Of a DNA stretch of 64,000 bases, positions 44,501 through 57,100 are shown in pieces. The stretch lies in contig PTFA01000159.1 in the NCBI GenBank assembly GCA_003342895.1, positions 2,341,233 through 2,405,232 on the forward strand, written 5' to 3'. Below the pieces are notes generated by a model. That model was not told the DNA's origin. It ran no database searches and was given only the letters and a program-made list of their open reading frames with translations. Each line of letters begins with the position of its first letter. Within the stretch, counting starts at the first letter, position 1. Source of the stretch: Casuarius casuarius. Lineage: Eukaryota > Chordata > Aves > Casuariiformes > Casuariidae. The translations under genes were made by a program, and so were the position numbers.

Positions 44501-47500
44501 AGTGTAAGATATGTGGCAATAAGCTTACCTTTAATTAAATATCTGATTTCTTTACTGTGGTAGCTGACAGGATGATTCAAGTGGTTAGGTACTAATGGAG
44601 GGTATACTGTCAGCTGGCTCTATCCATCATCTCAACAACGGACTAATGCCCTGATCTCTTTCCTGCATCTCTCCTGGAGCTCACTGGCCTATTGTTTCAT
44701 TACTTTTCCTCCAAAAAAGGTCCTGTCCATCTCTAGCTTTTTTCTTTGAGCACTTTCAGGTTCACAGGGCAGAGAGAACTTACCCTACCAGTAAACCACT
44801 ACTCTACACTACATTATCTACTGTTTTAGGGTAGCACTTTCACTTGACACCTAATCCAATTTAACCATGGGCTGCAGCCAGAAAGGTGCTAGTTGCCTGC
44901 TTTCATTTTCTCAGCCACGTACGTCCATCAGCTTGCTGACCCGACAGAAAATTAATACAAAAAATGTTGGTGGGTATTGCAACAATGAGCTAAACCAGCA
45001 CACCCTGAAGCCATACAATCAATCAAATGCAAAGAGATAATAAATAGAGTGACTTCTTTTGGTAGCTACATTGGATTAGGCGTCGTGTGAAACCACACTT
45101 CAGTTAGAGGTAGACTTCCATGCACCATTATTGGTGCTAAAAGTAGATATTCAGTAAAAGTGATGATCCAATGCCTGTGGAGCTGCTCATGAATAAATAC
45201 ACTATTGCACTCAGATTCATTAATTAACAAAAATACAAAGGGGAAAGCCAAAACAGATTTCTAGTTAGTGCTGCACTTTAGGAGAAAGCTGTGAAGCTGT
45301 ATGCAACTGAAGTTGAAAATCCAGTAAAACACCGGTACATCTAGCTTTAAAACAAACTAGCCAGCTTACTGGAAGCAGTCTAACCACAGCAGTCAATTTA
45401 CTGTGCTTCCGTATGGAACAAAGAAGATTGTGTATGNGTCAGACCTTGGTAGCCTATGTGTATGTAGCCAGACCTTGGTTATTAAAGACAAATTAAACTC
45501 TGCCATTTCTCCTAGCAAAGACAAAGCCTAGATGATCAGAATCTTAAACTGCCTTTGGAGGTTACTATTTCACATCAACAGTGGGGTAACTTCCCACCTA
45601 CTGCTGCTGATATGCTCATTTAAATGTAGGTGCAATGTTTATTTAACGTCTCCCAAAATGAACAGCCATTAGACTATATTGACTCTGGATCTTAAAATGA
45701 ACTGACAGTTAAAACAAACTGTTCTGGGACTTTCTGTGTTATGATTGTCATCTTTTTTGCATCCCTCTCACATTTGACTTACAATATTTTATCTAGCTGG
45801 ATAAAGAAAATTAGGGAAAAATTCTTGCAATTTAAGTGTTAGACTGTTTCATAATGACAGTGATTTCCAGTCTCCAATATTTTTCATTGTTGCATTATGG
45901 CAAGTTGGGTTGGAAACAAGATGCCTCCCATGGTCCTTTTATTCTTTAGGTGGGGGCAGGGATATTACTGATAAAATATTGTTCAGCTCTCTTTGATCAG
46001 GCAGGTTTTCTCTTCTACCTGAAAATTCACAGCTTAATCTACAGCTTAATTACTGCTACTGGACAGTAGCTTAATCCCTTCTGAAGAGAAGACCAGTCAC
46101 TGTGCCATACCTCTTCATATATGCAAAAAGAAGGCCTGAGAGAAGCAATTCCCTCCGTACGGGCATGTCTCAGACAGGCATAGGTCTGTGCCGTAGCCGG
46201 AGCAGTTGGAGAAGCTGTCACACCCAGCTGCTCCTCTTTATCTGCACACGCAGTAACAGTGTGAGCGGTGCTGGTCCATTTTGCAGAAAGACAAAAAATT
46301 AAACTAAACTGATTCTAAAGGCAGTTTTGCTTACTCTGTTTCATGTTTTTTACTCTATTTTAATGGCTTTTTTATTACTCTGAAATAATCAAGGGCACTC
46401 CCAAAGTTACTGCCCCTAACTTCACACACTGGAGCACATCCATCTACCTCCTATGTGATGGGTTAAGATAAGACGAGACACTCGCTCACAGTAAATGAAC
46501 CACCACACAGCGACTACCCACAGCACGTCTGCACCCCGTGGTATGCGTCAGTAACAGTAATAGTCAGTAATAGGGAAGGCAGGGGCCTGGCTAAGATTAG
46601 TCTCTGGAACGAAGAATAGCCTGTCTGCCCGCATGCTCTCCTTCATACCCTAGACCCTCCTCCGGGAGTCTTTCTTTCTTTCTCCTGCAAGCCTGCTGTA
46701 CTCAAAGTTGTGAAGTCAGCCTTATAGTCCTCCTTCCTTCCTCCCGCGCCACTGTATGGGAAGGAGGAGGGAAACCCCTCACCAGCAGCCCCGAAAGCCC
46801 TGCCGCTCCCTCCTCTTCCCCCGTTGACCCCAGCCCTCCCACAGGGATACCCCACAGCCAACGACTGCACCCAAGGATTTTTCCTTTCCCTAATCCGCCG
46901 CCCACCACTCCCAGCGGAGCGGGAACGGCACGGCCAGACTGAGACAGCGCAGGCGCGCAAGGGCCAGCCCACGGGCGCTGCTGCCCANGCGGGTCGGGTC
47001 GATACCCAGCTCCCACAGCACTGAGTGAGCGACCGGCACCGCGTTCTGCCCAAGCCTGAGCCCCTCAGCTGCTCCTTCCTGCGGCCGGGCAGCAAAAAGC
47101 TCCAAGAAACAACTGAGGAAAAGGGACTTGGCCAGCAGGAGCGGCTCAGGCCCCCGCTGCACCGCTGGAGGCCGCCGGCAGCCCCAGTCCCAGGCAGCGG
47201 CCGGGGCGGCTCTCCCACACCTCCCACCCTTCACTTCCACTTGGGAAGTCGAGCCAGGCCAAGCACCGAAAATACTGCACGGATCAGTCTTATATGGACT
47301 AAAGGGTTAAGATAACCGGCATCTCTCTCTCCCCTATTTCTAGAGGTTTATAGATCAGAGCCACTCTTTGCTGAATGTTGCAACAGTCATACACATTGCT
47401 TGCCTGCCTCTTGCCAAAAACAAAAGAGAAAGAAAGAAAGAAAGAGGGAAGTAAAAAAAGCAAGAAAAAGGGAAAGAGGGAAGGGGGAAGGGAAAAAAAG

Positions 47501-50500
47501 AAAAAGGCAAAAGCCCCATACCACCTACCACGAAAAAGAAACGGAGATCTGTTAAGATATTCAAACTCTGTCCCTCTCTGACCTCCAGAGGAGACGGTGT
47601 CAGAGCCACAGCTACGCAAAGGGCGGAAGGCTAAACTGATGGAAATCATGCTTGACAGGGATGCAGCTCCTGCCTCCTTGCACGTTTTGCCATTAGTATT
47701 GATTAAAAAAAAAAAAAAAAAAAAACCCAAAAACACGAATCCCAAACCCACAACTGAAAAAACAGTCTAGCAAAAAGCAGAGACACTATCTGTAGGCTTC
47801 CAAGTCCAAATTGCTTTTCATTCCCCGTCCTCCCCAGCTGAGGCTGCTGTATACCAGACACTATTCCCTCCAAAAATAAATAAATAAATAAATAAAATTT
47901 AAAAAATCCCATGGTAATCCCCTCTCTGCCTGACCCAAGTCTCTGTGACACTGCTTGAGAGGCAAAAAGCGTTATCTAAATGTACGGAGGATCACTGCCC
48001 CAGTCACACCTCCAGGTTTCAGAAGGGCACCAGGGCTATCACACGTGCCCCGGGATGCAGGCAGGCATCCCAGGGACCGGCCCCCACGCTCCGGCTCCCC
48101 TTGCTTTTCACCAGCCTCACTCCCACAGGAGCACTGCAATCTCACTTGTCTGAATCCCTACCGACACGAGCTCAACTGCAGCTACAATAAGGTATTTCGG
48201 CTCAGAAGTCTGTCATTGCAAGAAATCCTTGACAAACAACTTATATATAACAGCATCACAGTAAGTCCAAACAAAAAGGGTGATGTATATTTTAGCGCAG
48301 CAGAGATTTGACGTACATACATCCTGTTTCCATTGCACGAGAAGTTCCTCCTGTAGCCTGCAGCACTGCTTTAAAGGACATCTCAAAGCAGTTTCCCTTC
48401 AGTATTCTTCATCTAACTAAATTGTATCACCATGAGTGTGTTAAAACACAGCTTTTTCAATCCACTGTCAACAAAGGCAGAGGAAGGAGAAGTCTTCTCC
48501 TCCTCTGCGGACACCAGAGGACCACGCGCTACCACTTCTCCAAAGCGGTGGGAAGACAGCCTGGGCTCACATTACCAACAGCTCATGAGCAGCCCAGCGA
48601 AAGGAAACGCTGCCATGGCAACACAAACCAGCCTGTAATTTGAGACCATGTACCAGGCACTTAACTGTCCTTTAACTGTACAACTTTCAATATCAGCCCT
48701 TCCAGTTTTTAAGCTTGGGGAGGGGGAGAAAGACGTAACATAAAGTATTTTTTCCATGATCCAAACAATGTCAGTCTTCCCACAGTATAGATTGCATTCC
48801 TGACTGCAATTCTAGATTGCTTTCCTGAAAGGCTGAAATCTCCCATGACAGGCATATGAATAGATGTGCAAACAACTATCCATGGCTACGTCTACAAGAA
48901 GATAGAGTGCCGTCCAATAAAAATAAATCTTTAGCGCAAAAGAGTTTGTGCTGAGCAATCAGCACCCACACTATACACATTTTGCAGGTTTTACTCCAGA
49001 TCAGCTCTAGAGGGGTTTTGCAGACACATCCAGTACCAGTTACAGCATGCGAAGCATGCTCCTGGAGCACCTCTTCCAGTTTAGCATCAGCCGAAATGAA
49101 TCTAATTCATGTGTCCTGAACCTACCCTGCAGCGTGAACTCAGGTGTGGCTGGTTAGTGGGCAAATTCAAGAGATTCACTTCAGAAGCATGCTCCCGGTC
49201 AAAGCAAAATGCAAACATAGGCTAGTCACCAACTCCAATGCAGCGGGATGCTCGGGAGGGAGGTCTCCAGAACCAGGGAGAACAAAACAGCGTCTCTGGC
49301 AAATATTAGCACTCTTCTTGCTTTTGCTGTCAGACCTCCAGGAGGTGATTTCATAGCTGATGACTGGTTGGCAGCAATAGCCAGCTAAGTATCAAAATGC
49401 AAATCATATCACAGGACAGCACGCATAGGAGACAGAGCCCCCCTTCAGACACAGACATTCTTCTGGTCTGAGAGTCAGATTTATTTGTTAGGGTTTTAAA
49501 ATCATGTTCCTTTACCCTAATGATACAAAATAAAACACACTTCACTGATGCAATGTGCCACAAGCCTCTCTTCTCCCATAAGCACTCAGGATAGAAAAGA
49601 ACCGACTATCCACTCCCTTTGAGACAAAAATAAGATGTCATTAAGAAAGAAAAAAATGGAAGAAGCTATAAAATTATCTTGGTATCTTAGAAAAGCATAC
49701 AGAGGCATCAGTAGCACGTGGTTACAGACAGCACCAACAGCAAAACAAGCTTGTAAGCTACTGCCACTCGCTGTAAGAAGTCACATCTTAGGAGCCAAGT
49801 GGATGTCTGAGGCCTCCTAAACAAGGAGCATCAACAATGATCAATACAGCAAAACCCAGCAAAGCTGCCTTCAGCCAAAGAGGTCTGAAGCATCCAAACA
49901 ATCCATCATATTAATATTTGTGTAGTCTCTGGCATCAGCTTATTTCGCATGAAGAATTTGGAACAGTACCCCCATCTGATCTCTCTCTGAGCAGGACAGA
50001 GGATAAAGATTTACCCATTGCTTGCTGGAAATGTGAAAGCTGCTCAAAAGTTTCAAGAGGGCTTGCTTTTTTTTTTTTTTTTGTTAAATGCAGTTTCTGT
50101 TCTTAAGAATTAGCGAGCTGTGCAGTCTCTAGAGCTTAGGCAAAATGCTGACAGAGTGTATCAGCATCATCTTGCTGGTAATAGTTATAACTCTTCCGTA
50201 CTTTGTTTCTCCTACTAGAGAAGGATCAGTAAATCATCTTTCGACTTTCCTTCATCCATCCTGAACCCACTAATACTGGTAGAGTCAGGATAAGAATAGG
50301 ACCAGCCAGAAATTCATGGTGCCCATATGCCAACACATTACATATAACTGGTAGCTCTTAAACCATGGGGGTTTCCAGACTGGAAATGGCTGAGCTTTGA
50401 GGGCAGAGTCACTGCCTTGCTCAAGCAGTCCAGAGCCTCAGGCTCTCTAATCCATTTTAACATTCCTGTTGAGGTTCCTGTGCACTGTGGAAAGCTTTAT

Positions 50501-53500
50501 ACAGATCTGTGGGTCCCACCAGCTGTGCATCTCAGACTCACCTAATAGGGCAGGGACGGGCATTCCCCCACAAAGACAGAACAGAAGCTGATATTCATCC
50601 AACAGCCAGGTTCATAAGCAACAGGAGTCCGATCACCTCAAGCATTTTTAGCGGCTTCAATGAGCAGTCAAAACAATAACTCATATACTGGGAGATTTCC
50701 CTTCCCCCAGCCCCATTCTTCTCCTGAAATTCATAACTTCCTTCCCTGACAAAGCTACATGCTTCTTCCAGTGCACATTTACCACATGTGGCCCTGTGCA
50801 ATCCCTGCTGAACTGTACAGGTTCAGAGACCTGTTTCATTTGCACATGTGTGGCTTATAGCATTTCTTTTAGAAAACTAATTTTAGAAATCAAATTAAAA
50901 GTCAGCCCTAACATTCAGCCAGGGTCTGCTACGTGGTAGACTTGTGGTTANTAGACTTGTCATGAAGTAGCAAGAAGCTAAGCCAACAGGTGATGTTCAG
51001 TTTTTCAGCACAACACAGCTTTTACTGATGCCCATTGAGCTCCCCACTATATATCTAGGACATCTATATCCAGAGGCTGTCAAACATGCCAGACATTATA
51101 TGCACTTCTGATAAAAAGCCTGTTACCATTTAGGCTAGTGTTCAAGCACTCAGGTTCAGGATTTGTTTGTTGGGCTTTTCTGGTACATTTTTCAAGTCAG
51201 AGCTNTCTCCTTGAGGAGCAGGATAGGAAAGGAGAAGTCACTAGTAAAATCATGTGAGTCAGTAGAAGAAATAATTTATACAGAAAAGAGTATCCTTGAG
51301 TTAAGAAGGGGATCTTTACATGTAGCTTGTGCCAAAGAGACTGTATCATACACAGATACACACCCTTACCATAAAACCCAGCAGTGTTACATCAGAGGTT
51401 AAAGCAATACAGTATATTAAATGTAAGAATTAGGACAGTTATTTGAAAGTTGGAACTGCATTAAGTGTAAGGGAAGGTCACAAGTGAAAGTCAGGTTAGT
51501 GTTCAAGACAGCTTTCAGATTGGGAAGCACACCTTATCTCAGCGCCTCTATTTAATTTTCCTACACGAATTTAGATATTTTTCTTATAGTAAAGTAAAGT
51601 TCTTGTTTTCTCTTTCTTTAATGGAACAGTAGATGTAGACAGTGAATAAATGAGAAAGCTTAGGTACATGACAGTACAGAACAGGAAAGTCAGTCAAATA
51701 CAATTTGAGCAGAATGTATCTCAAAATGAACAGAGTTTGTAAGTAAGAATTTCTGGTAACAAAGAGTTCAGCAAAGCACTGAGAAAATCAGAATATACCT
51801 GAATTAAAGGTAAGCCTATGTTATCTTAGTTTGACCTAGTTTTTCCTGACAAGATTCCTGATTCATGTTCCAACATTCTGCCACTACGCTGCCTTGTGAA
51901 TCACAACTTTACTGCCAGGGAATCCCCGTCTCATTTTGTTGCAGGAGGTAAAAAGTCTTTATTGAAGGCAGCGGANAAAGAGGGGAAAGGATTATCCCCT
52001 GGGTCTGTCTAGGTTGTGCAAGGGAACACAGCGAAGAAGTGCCTCAAACTAGCTGAGATCTGAGCCAGTGCTACACTTACCGTACAGACTTGGGTCTAGC
52101 CTTGTACATAGTGTGTCTTTAAGCTAATATATCCTAGGCATGACTTAAGTTTGTATCCAAACTGGCAAAATCCACATGGTATTGTGCCACATCATGTTAG
52201 CTGATACCCAAGCTGGTAAGCTATTTGGTATCCCTGCAATCTATTCAATTTCACAGTATGAGTGTAGTCATAGCTATGCTAAAAAAAGCAGTGAAGAAGG
52301 AACATGCTTAGAAATTTTGGTATGTAAAAATATAAAGAACACCAGTTTAAGTCATTAGGAAGGATCAGCCCTTCCAATCCAACACATACATTCTGCATCA
52401 TTTTGTTAAAGAGTAGCCAGTGGCAGTAGAATATAATTATTCCTTATATATTGGCCAGTCTGTATGGATACTTTTGTGTTTTTTTTCATTAGACAGCAAG
52501 AGAGCCAGTAGAAAAGGAATAAATTTTAGAAATAGGAGCCCTACAGCAGCACAGGCTGTAATCCCAATTCTTGCAGGCAAGGCAATGTCAGTCATCTTAG
52601 TCCTTGTTCATAACTCCTGTGGGCTTCTGTGCCCTCCTGCCTGTCCTTTGCATTTTATCGCCTCCCTTAGCCTGTCCACGTCTGCCTTCTCTTCTTCAGT
52701 CCTCTGTGTAGGCATTGTGTCTCACTTAATTTCTTTCATTTAATTCCTGTTGACAGAGCAATGACTGTGTGCGTGTATTCACACGCATGTGGAGGTGGAG
52801 GTAAAGGGAAGAGGAAAAAGAGAGTCCCCACAACCCCCAGCCTGGCACCTCGCACCACAGCAATCACAGGCTGCTTGAGGAAAACACTCCTTCCACTATG
52901 GGATATAGCAAAATGCTCACTGTAGGTACAACTTCCAGAGTTTTAACTGCCATGTTAACAGACCTCTATTCAGAGGCTTATGAGCAAGCCAGGTACAGCT
53001 GTATGATTACTCCAGCAATGGTCCCCTGCCAGAGATACCCTAACAGTACATCCTCCCTAGCCATCAGCGTGCCCCATGCCAATTCCAAATCCCATAGGTG
53101 ACAGTTCACTTTTTTTTTTTAAAAAAAAAAACAGAGTATTAGTATGAACAGAAAACCTATTTTATTTTCTTCATCCTCAAATAAATGAGTTTCTCAAAGG
53201 AAAAAAAAAAAGGTTCAGCAAAAAGACCTCTTAAGACAGATGTCTAAAATTTCAGGCTGAATGCCACAGCCTGACAAAATCATAAGTAAGTGCAAGCAGG
53301 GTCTCTTACAGTAACACGTTAGCCAACTTTAGAAAATGTGTCGCAGCTAGCTCCACCCAGTCAGTACTAAGTAAAAACACAGGATGACAAAAATCTCTTT
53401 GTAATTTGTCAGAAGTGGCATTTCTAAACCATCTACAGTTGCAAATGAAGTGTTAAGTCACATGATTTCAACACACAACTGTTTCATACATAGAAAAAAA

Positions 53501-54132
53501 AAAAAAAAAAGACACACACATTCTTAAGAACACCAGTCTCCTTCATCTCCCCGTCAACTTCAAGCTTATTACACTTCCTTCCCCCCATGTCTCACCTTGC
53601 CATGGCTTCTCTCCACCTTTCGGAAACATTTGTTCAAGGAAAGGTTGTGCCGGACAGAGTTCTTCCACCCCGTAGGTGCTGTGGCAAAGTAGGGGAAGCG
53701 CTCCAGAATCCAGCTGTAGATTTCTTTGACTGGCAAACTCTTATTTGGAGAATGTTCAATAGCCATGTAAATGAGAAGGCTAAAAGAGTAAGGGGGTTTG
53801 GAAGTGGCTGATTTTTTTTCTGGATTCTGGTAGCAAGAAGGTGAGAAGGATGGCACGCTATCACCCTCAATGTCATATAAAGGGCTAACAATCGGAAGAC
53901 CCTCACTTCCAAGACTGAAGTTTGTTAGAAGATTAGTACTTTCATGCAGCCAGTTCAAATTTGTGAGCTCATCGTCTGTTGAATCGCTGTCCACTACAGT
54001 GGCCTTCGGCCTACCAGCATCGACTGCTTCGGGCAAACTTCCCATTCTGTGAAACTGTCTTAATCCCGCAGCTCTTTCTGCTCCTGGTGTTTCAGCTTTC
54101 TTATCTGGAGTCATTCCAGTGACTGGACCCAT
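32069..54132 (-). CDS. FOXN2: FOXN2, forkhead box N2 transcription factor (complete coding sequence, 5 exons)
   Basis: Five minus-strand coding exons, at 54132-53596, 43161-43037, 37403-37339, 33106-33038 and 32586-32069, join in frame to 437 codons plus TAG (human FOXN2, 431 aa). The forkhead DNA-binding domain runs from about residue 112 ([16 protein letters not shown]) to about 205. It includes the recognition helix [16 protein letters not shown] (155-170) and, from the second exon, the wing sequence [14 protein letters not shown] (180-193). The C-terminal part keeps the FOXN2/FOXN3 conserved blocks: [27 protein letters not shown], an acidic segment ending [13 protein letters not shown], and [19 protein letters not shown]2 (HTLF) is a nuclear forkhead regulator first described for binding a purine-rich retroviral LTR element. 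It is clearly FOXN2 rather than FOXN3 by its N terminus (MGPV.GMTPDK) and by synteny with PPP1R21. Confidence 0.96.
32587..33037 (-). other. FOXN2 intron between coding exons 4 and 5
   Basis: A 451-nt intron with short C-rich and A-rich runs; nothing else recognised. Confidence 0.65.
33038..33106 (-). CDS. FOXN2: FOXN2 coding exon 4 (residues 243-265 and split codons)
   Basis: A 69-nt exon with acceptor CTTCACAG and donor GACT|GTAAGC. It encodes [20 protein letters not shown] followed by MLD. This block is shared with FOXN3, where it reads DPDIDAASAMMLLNT as I recall it. Confidence 0.94.
33107..37338 (-). other. FOXN2 intron between coding exons 3 and 4
   Basis: 4.2 kb of AT-rich sequence with a short (GAT)n repeat at 33433-33449. 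No repeat family or gene is recognised. Confidence 0.65.
37339..37403 (-). CDS. FOXN2: FOXN2 coding exon 3 (residues 221-242) with NAGNAG acceptor
   Basis: A 65-nt exon (62 nt if the second acceptor is used), donor AAAG|GTAAAC. It encodes [20 protein letters not shown]. The acceptor is CAGTAG (37406-37401); both AGs keep the frame and differ by one residue (SR or R at the junction). Confidence 0.9.
39587..39719 (-). mobile_element. CR1 LINE, 3' end
   Basis: About 133 bp close to the avian CR1 3'-end consensus in reverse orientation. It includes GAGGTTGGAAGGGGCCTCTG, the GGTCCAACCCCCCTGCTC word and GGTTTTGAGTATCTCCC, with the ATCACAGAATCACA terminal repeat at the low-coordinate end. It is 5'-truncated, like most CR1 copies, and well enough preserved to be moderately young. 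Confidence 0.93.
40924..41077 (+). mobile_element. CR1 LINE, diverged 3' end
   Basis: Plus-strand CR1 3'-end words in order: GGATATTCAAAAC, CCCCTGCTCATCTGGTTGGA, AGATGACCTCCAGGGACCTC and a terminal ATTCTGTGAGTCT. It has an internal 21-bp-period duplication (CTCCAGGGACCTCTTC at 41019-41034 and 41040-41055). It is more diverged than the copy at 39587. Confidence 0.85.
42163..42627. other. Assembly gap (465 N)
   Basis: A run of N inside a FOXN2 intron, next to a T-rich and (TA)n tract. Any reading frame across it is an artefact. No FOXN2 exon is missing, since the coding exons on both sides join in phase. Confidence 0.98.
43037..43161 (-). CDS. FOXN2: FOXN2 coding exon 2 (residues 180-220 plus two bases)
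   Basis: A 125-nt exon with acceptor TCTTGTAG and donor CCAAG|GTAGGT. It begins [18 protein letters not shown], completing the forkhead wing, and ends in a proline-rich [10 protein letters not shown]. Two bases (AG) are left for the next exon. Another GT lies four bases into the intron. Confidence 0.94.
44103..44155 (+). repeat. Poly-G/poly-T low-complexity tract
   Basis: GGGGGGG, GGGGG and long T runs with one ambiguous base. It reads as an A-rich/C-rich tract on the FOXN2 strand and is a likely sequencing-difficult site. Confidence 0.75.
46740..47230. promoter_or_regulatory. Intragenic CpG-rich island in FOXN2
   Basis: About 490 bp with high GC and many CpG dinucleotides within an otherwise AT-rich intron, including AGCGCAGGCGCGC near 46947, which resembles an NRF1 element. 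There is no TATA box. It could be an alternative FOXN2 promoter, a promoter of a non-coding RNA, or an enhancer; no direction is evident. Confidence 0.55.
47418..47510 (+). repeat. Polypurine (GA-rich) tract
   Basis: About 90 nt almost entirely A and G on the plus strand, with (GAAA)n at its start, only interrupted by single pyrimidines near 47453 and 47461. It lies just upstream (FOXN2 strand) of the CpG-rich island. Confidence 0.75.
47704..47725 (+). repeat. Poly-A run
   Basis: An uninterrupted A run of about 22 nt, without a recognisable element body attached. Confidence 0.8.
47874..47897 (+). repeat. (AAAT)n microsatellite
   Basis: About six copies of AAAT in the FOXN2 intron. Confidence 0.8.
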
Positions 54133-54146
54133 TTAGTTTTATTGGT
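53596..54146 (-). CDS. FOXN2: FOXN2 coding exon 1 (14 nt of 5' UTR, residues 1-179)
   Basis: The acceptor TTATTGCAG ends at 54147, so the exon begins at 54146 and the ATG is at 54132-54130. The coding part is 537 nt and ends SHGK with donor AAG|GTGAGA, phase 0. It carries the acidic N-terminal region and most of the forkhead domain. The start context is weak at -3 (T) but has G at +4; a second in-frame Met is residue 7. The acceptor shows that an upstream non-coding exon exists. Confidence 0.95.
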
Positions 54147-57100
54147 CTGCAATAAAGAAAACAATTAGAAATCAATGTAAACTTTAAAAATTGGATTCTG
54201 TTGCAACCCACCAAACCATCAAAACCCAACAGGAAGGCAATGCTCTACCATCCCCATATTGTACAAGAATAATACTATGACTGATTGAAAGCCAGTATCC
54301 AAGAGAGCCCTTGTAGTAACCTTATAAGCACTTGCTAACTCGCTCCAGTTTATAGCCAAAACCTATGTTAAGCACTTGGAAACTGCTATACCTATCTTCA
54401 AATTCCAATTTGGAATAGCTATTTTGATGTCACCACCTAAAAAAATTTGAAAAGGAGCTTAACAGGTAGGCTCTAATCCATTCAGTTCTCACATTAGTTG
54501 TTTAACTATACTAACTATACTGTAAATTAACCCTATCTAGAAGTGTTTGACCTAGATCCCTAAAGAAGACAAAATAACTTGCAGAACTTAAATCACTGTA
54601 AAAGTAAGTTTACGGTCTCAGATCAAATTAAGTCATTACACCCCTCCCCCCCCCACACACACACACAGAGTCATTCCTAAGTACTCCCTCTCTTTTCTGC
54701 CAGGAGAACACTTGGACAGCTGATCAATTCAGCCAGTTCCTGCACAACTGCCCAGGTTTAAAAAGAAAGATGCGGCCCCCTTCCTTTCCCTCCCCTAAGG
54801 TGTTGTTGCTTTAACCCAGATTCTTTTGCAGAACTGGTTAGCATCACTCAGAAGAACACTTAAACCAGCAAAACTGAGGGTGGTGTAATCAACTCTGAAC
54901 AGGAAAGCATGATCAGCTGAGACAGCAGCTCAGATTTGTCACAGCAATTATGTCTGACCACATGCTTTACATTTTTGCCTAGATTTAAAATATTAAAACA
55001 TTTTATACATACATACACACATATACTATATGTCTGTCTGTCTGTCCATCTGCCACCTAGAAGGCACAGTCTGGCAATCCATCCTACAGAAGAATTATAC
55101 GAACAAAAATTATTTTCTTGCTTGTATAGTTTTAAAAAGGATCATCTAGCAAACTGTATTATACTGACAGCTGTTTTTCCTGCTGATATAACCACGTTTA
55201 AGCTTCTCTGTACCTACAGCTATGTTTGCCAATGCTTTATCAGAAGCACAGACCAACAAAACCACTTTACAGACATGGCTACATCAGCATGCTATAAATG
55301 CAAAGCACTCCTATGGATGCAGTTTATTGGCAAAGCTGAGGGGGAGGGGAAAACAACAACAACAACAAAAAACAGATCCTTGTGCCAGTATTTGGGATAT
55401 TATTCTGGTAGGATGCTCCAGCTCCTGCTCCAACGGCTCAACTGCAGAAGAGAGAACAGGCTAGAATAGTTTTCATATCACATCTTAACAGACAATTCTA
55501 TGCAACTTATTGCATGTTTCCTTATAACAGCTTTTGTAGGACTTTCTGTAAACACATGGTTTAGTGCACTTGTATCTTCTCCTACAAAGGAAGTGGGGGG
55601 CAACCAACTGGCCAGCTTTGCTGCAAAGGTCTTGCTGTCCCACCTGCAAAATCATACTGACATCTGGTTCCAACCTGACAATCCAATCCCATCATACCCA
55701 CGCTTAACAGTTCTTGTGGAGATCGTTGCATCAATCTGGTTGAAAGTCTGGTGAAGTTCTCTAGTGCACTCCTTTACCTAACTCCTGATTAGCAAGGGCA
55801 TATAACTCTAAGCCATCACAGAAAGAAAAACACCCCTAGCCCCAAAGAGGCACTAGAATCTCTAGGCACTGAAAGACTTAATGGTGCCCTTCTCCTTTAG
55901 CACTACCATTTCTGACAGTTTGTTGCTTGTCATTTCTAGTAGCTTGAGCAGTAAGACAGATATAACAAGGTTCATGCTGCCTGAAGAGCAGATCATGTAG
56001 GAAAACACAAGCACACAATTACATACAGTTAAAAAAAAAAAAAAAGATAAAATAAGATTAAAAAAGATGTTTGTGCCTATCACTGCTGCACAAGCAGACT
56101 CAGAAAGAGATGAAAATATAGATACATATGTATACATATAGGAAAATGAAAAATAATCCTGGGAAACACACAACAAAAAATGTCAGATAAAGACTATTGC
56201 TACTGAGATTTTATACATATACAAATAACCAGATAACTAAAAATTGTCCCAAACATTATTATTGGAGCACTCCAGTCTGTGGGATCTATTTATTCATGCA
56301 AAAGTTGGGCCTTCTATTTCAAGGACAAATTAGGAGGTTTATTAGCCACTTGACTTTCCTCATTTTTAAGAAGTAGAGTGCCATGAGAGATAAAACTGAT
56401 ATGGCAATATAAAAATGCGGAAGAGCTCCAGCTGAGGAATACATGCACTTTACGCTCCCTAACAGAAGCCAGAAGTCAGAGCACAGCCAGCACGACGCCA
56501 ATCGCTGTTGGACACCCAGGCCCACCACCTCCACCTCGCAGGGTGCACGGAAGTCACCCTGAGACACAGCTCTTCCTCTTCCAGAAAATGGATGGTGTTT
56601 CCTATCAGCAAATTCTTCTCCTCTCTTCATCCATTCTTCCTCTTCCTCACCAGCTATTTTAAAGATTTCCTTGTCATTTCCATCAAACCATCCCTTTTGT
56701 CAGAGGACTATCGGATCTGGAGCAACAGAAGATCAAGATCCTGCAGCAGGTGACATGCCACCTGGTTGTGCTGAGCAAGGTGTGCAGCAATTTCTCCATG
56801 TTTTTCAGAAAACAAAATCCCCCCGAGAAAGCCCACTGCTCCCGCTCTGCAAGAGGAATTGCCACAGCAGAGTACAACTAGGAAGGGAAACTCACCCTCT
56901 TTGAACCATGCTGCAGGTGACCACGCCATGGCCTGTGCTGCAGCAGCTGGCAGAAACCCTTCCCAAGAGCAAAAATGGTCATTTCCCTAAAGCCCTCATC
57001 CTAAGCAGGGCTGTTTGGGTAACAGGACCTCTGTTTTAACAACAACATCTGTACCTATGCTTACTAGTACTAGTGCTGGAAACCATCCCCAAATTTGCTA

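Larger units (their letters stand above)
43162..53595 (-). other. FOXN2 intron between coding exons 1 and 2
   Basis: 10.4 kb. It contains a poly-G/poly-T tract near 44103-44155, the CpG-rich island at 46740-47230, the purine tract at 47418-47510, an A run at 47704-47725, an (AAAT)n repeat and several A/T homopolymer runs. No coding sequence was recognised. Confidence 0.65.

Noticed and set aside
46643..47240. ORFs up to 194 codons in the intragenic GC-rich island
   Set aside because: Stop-poor because of base composition; no recognised domain, and one frame crosses an ambiguous base.
53634..53912. Other-frame ORFs over the forkhead exon
   Set aside because: Shadows of the FOXN2 frame on the same and opposite strands.
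54936..55469. 177-codon plus-strand ORF
   Set aside because: Longest open frame outside the two genes, but the translation shows no domain or codon pattern, and it lies in FOXN2 intronic sequence; taken as chance.
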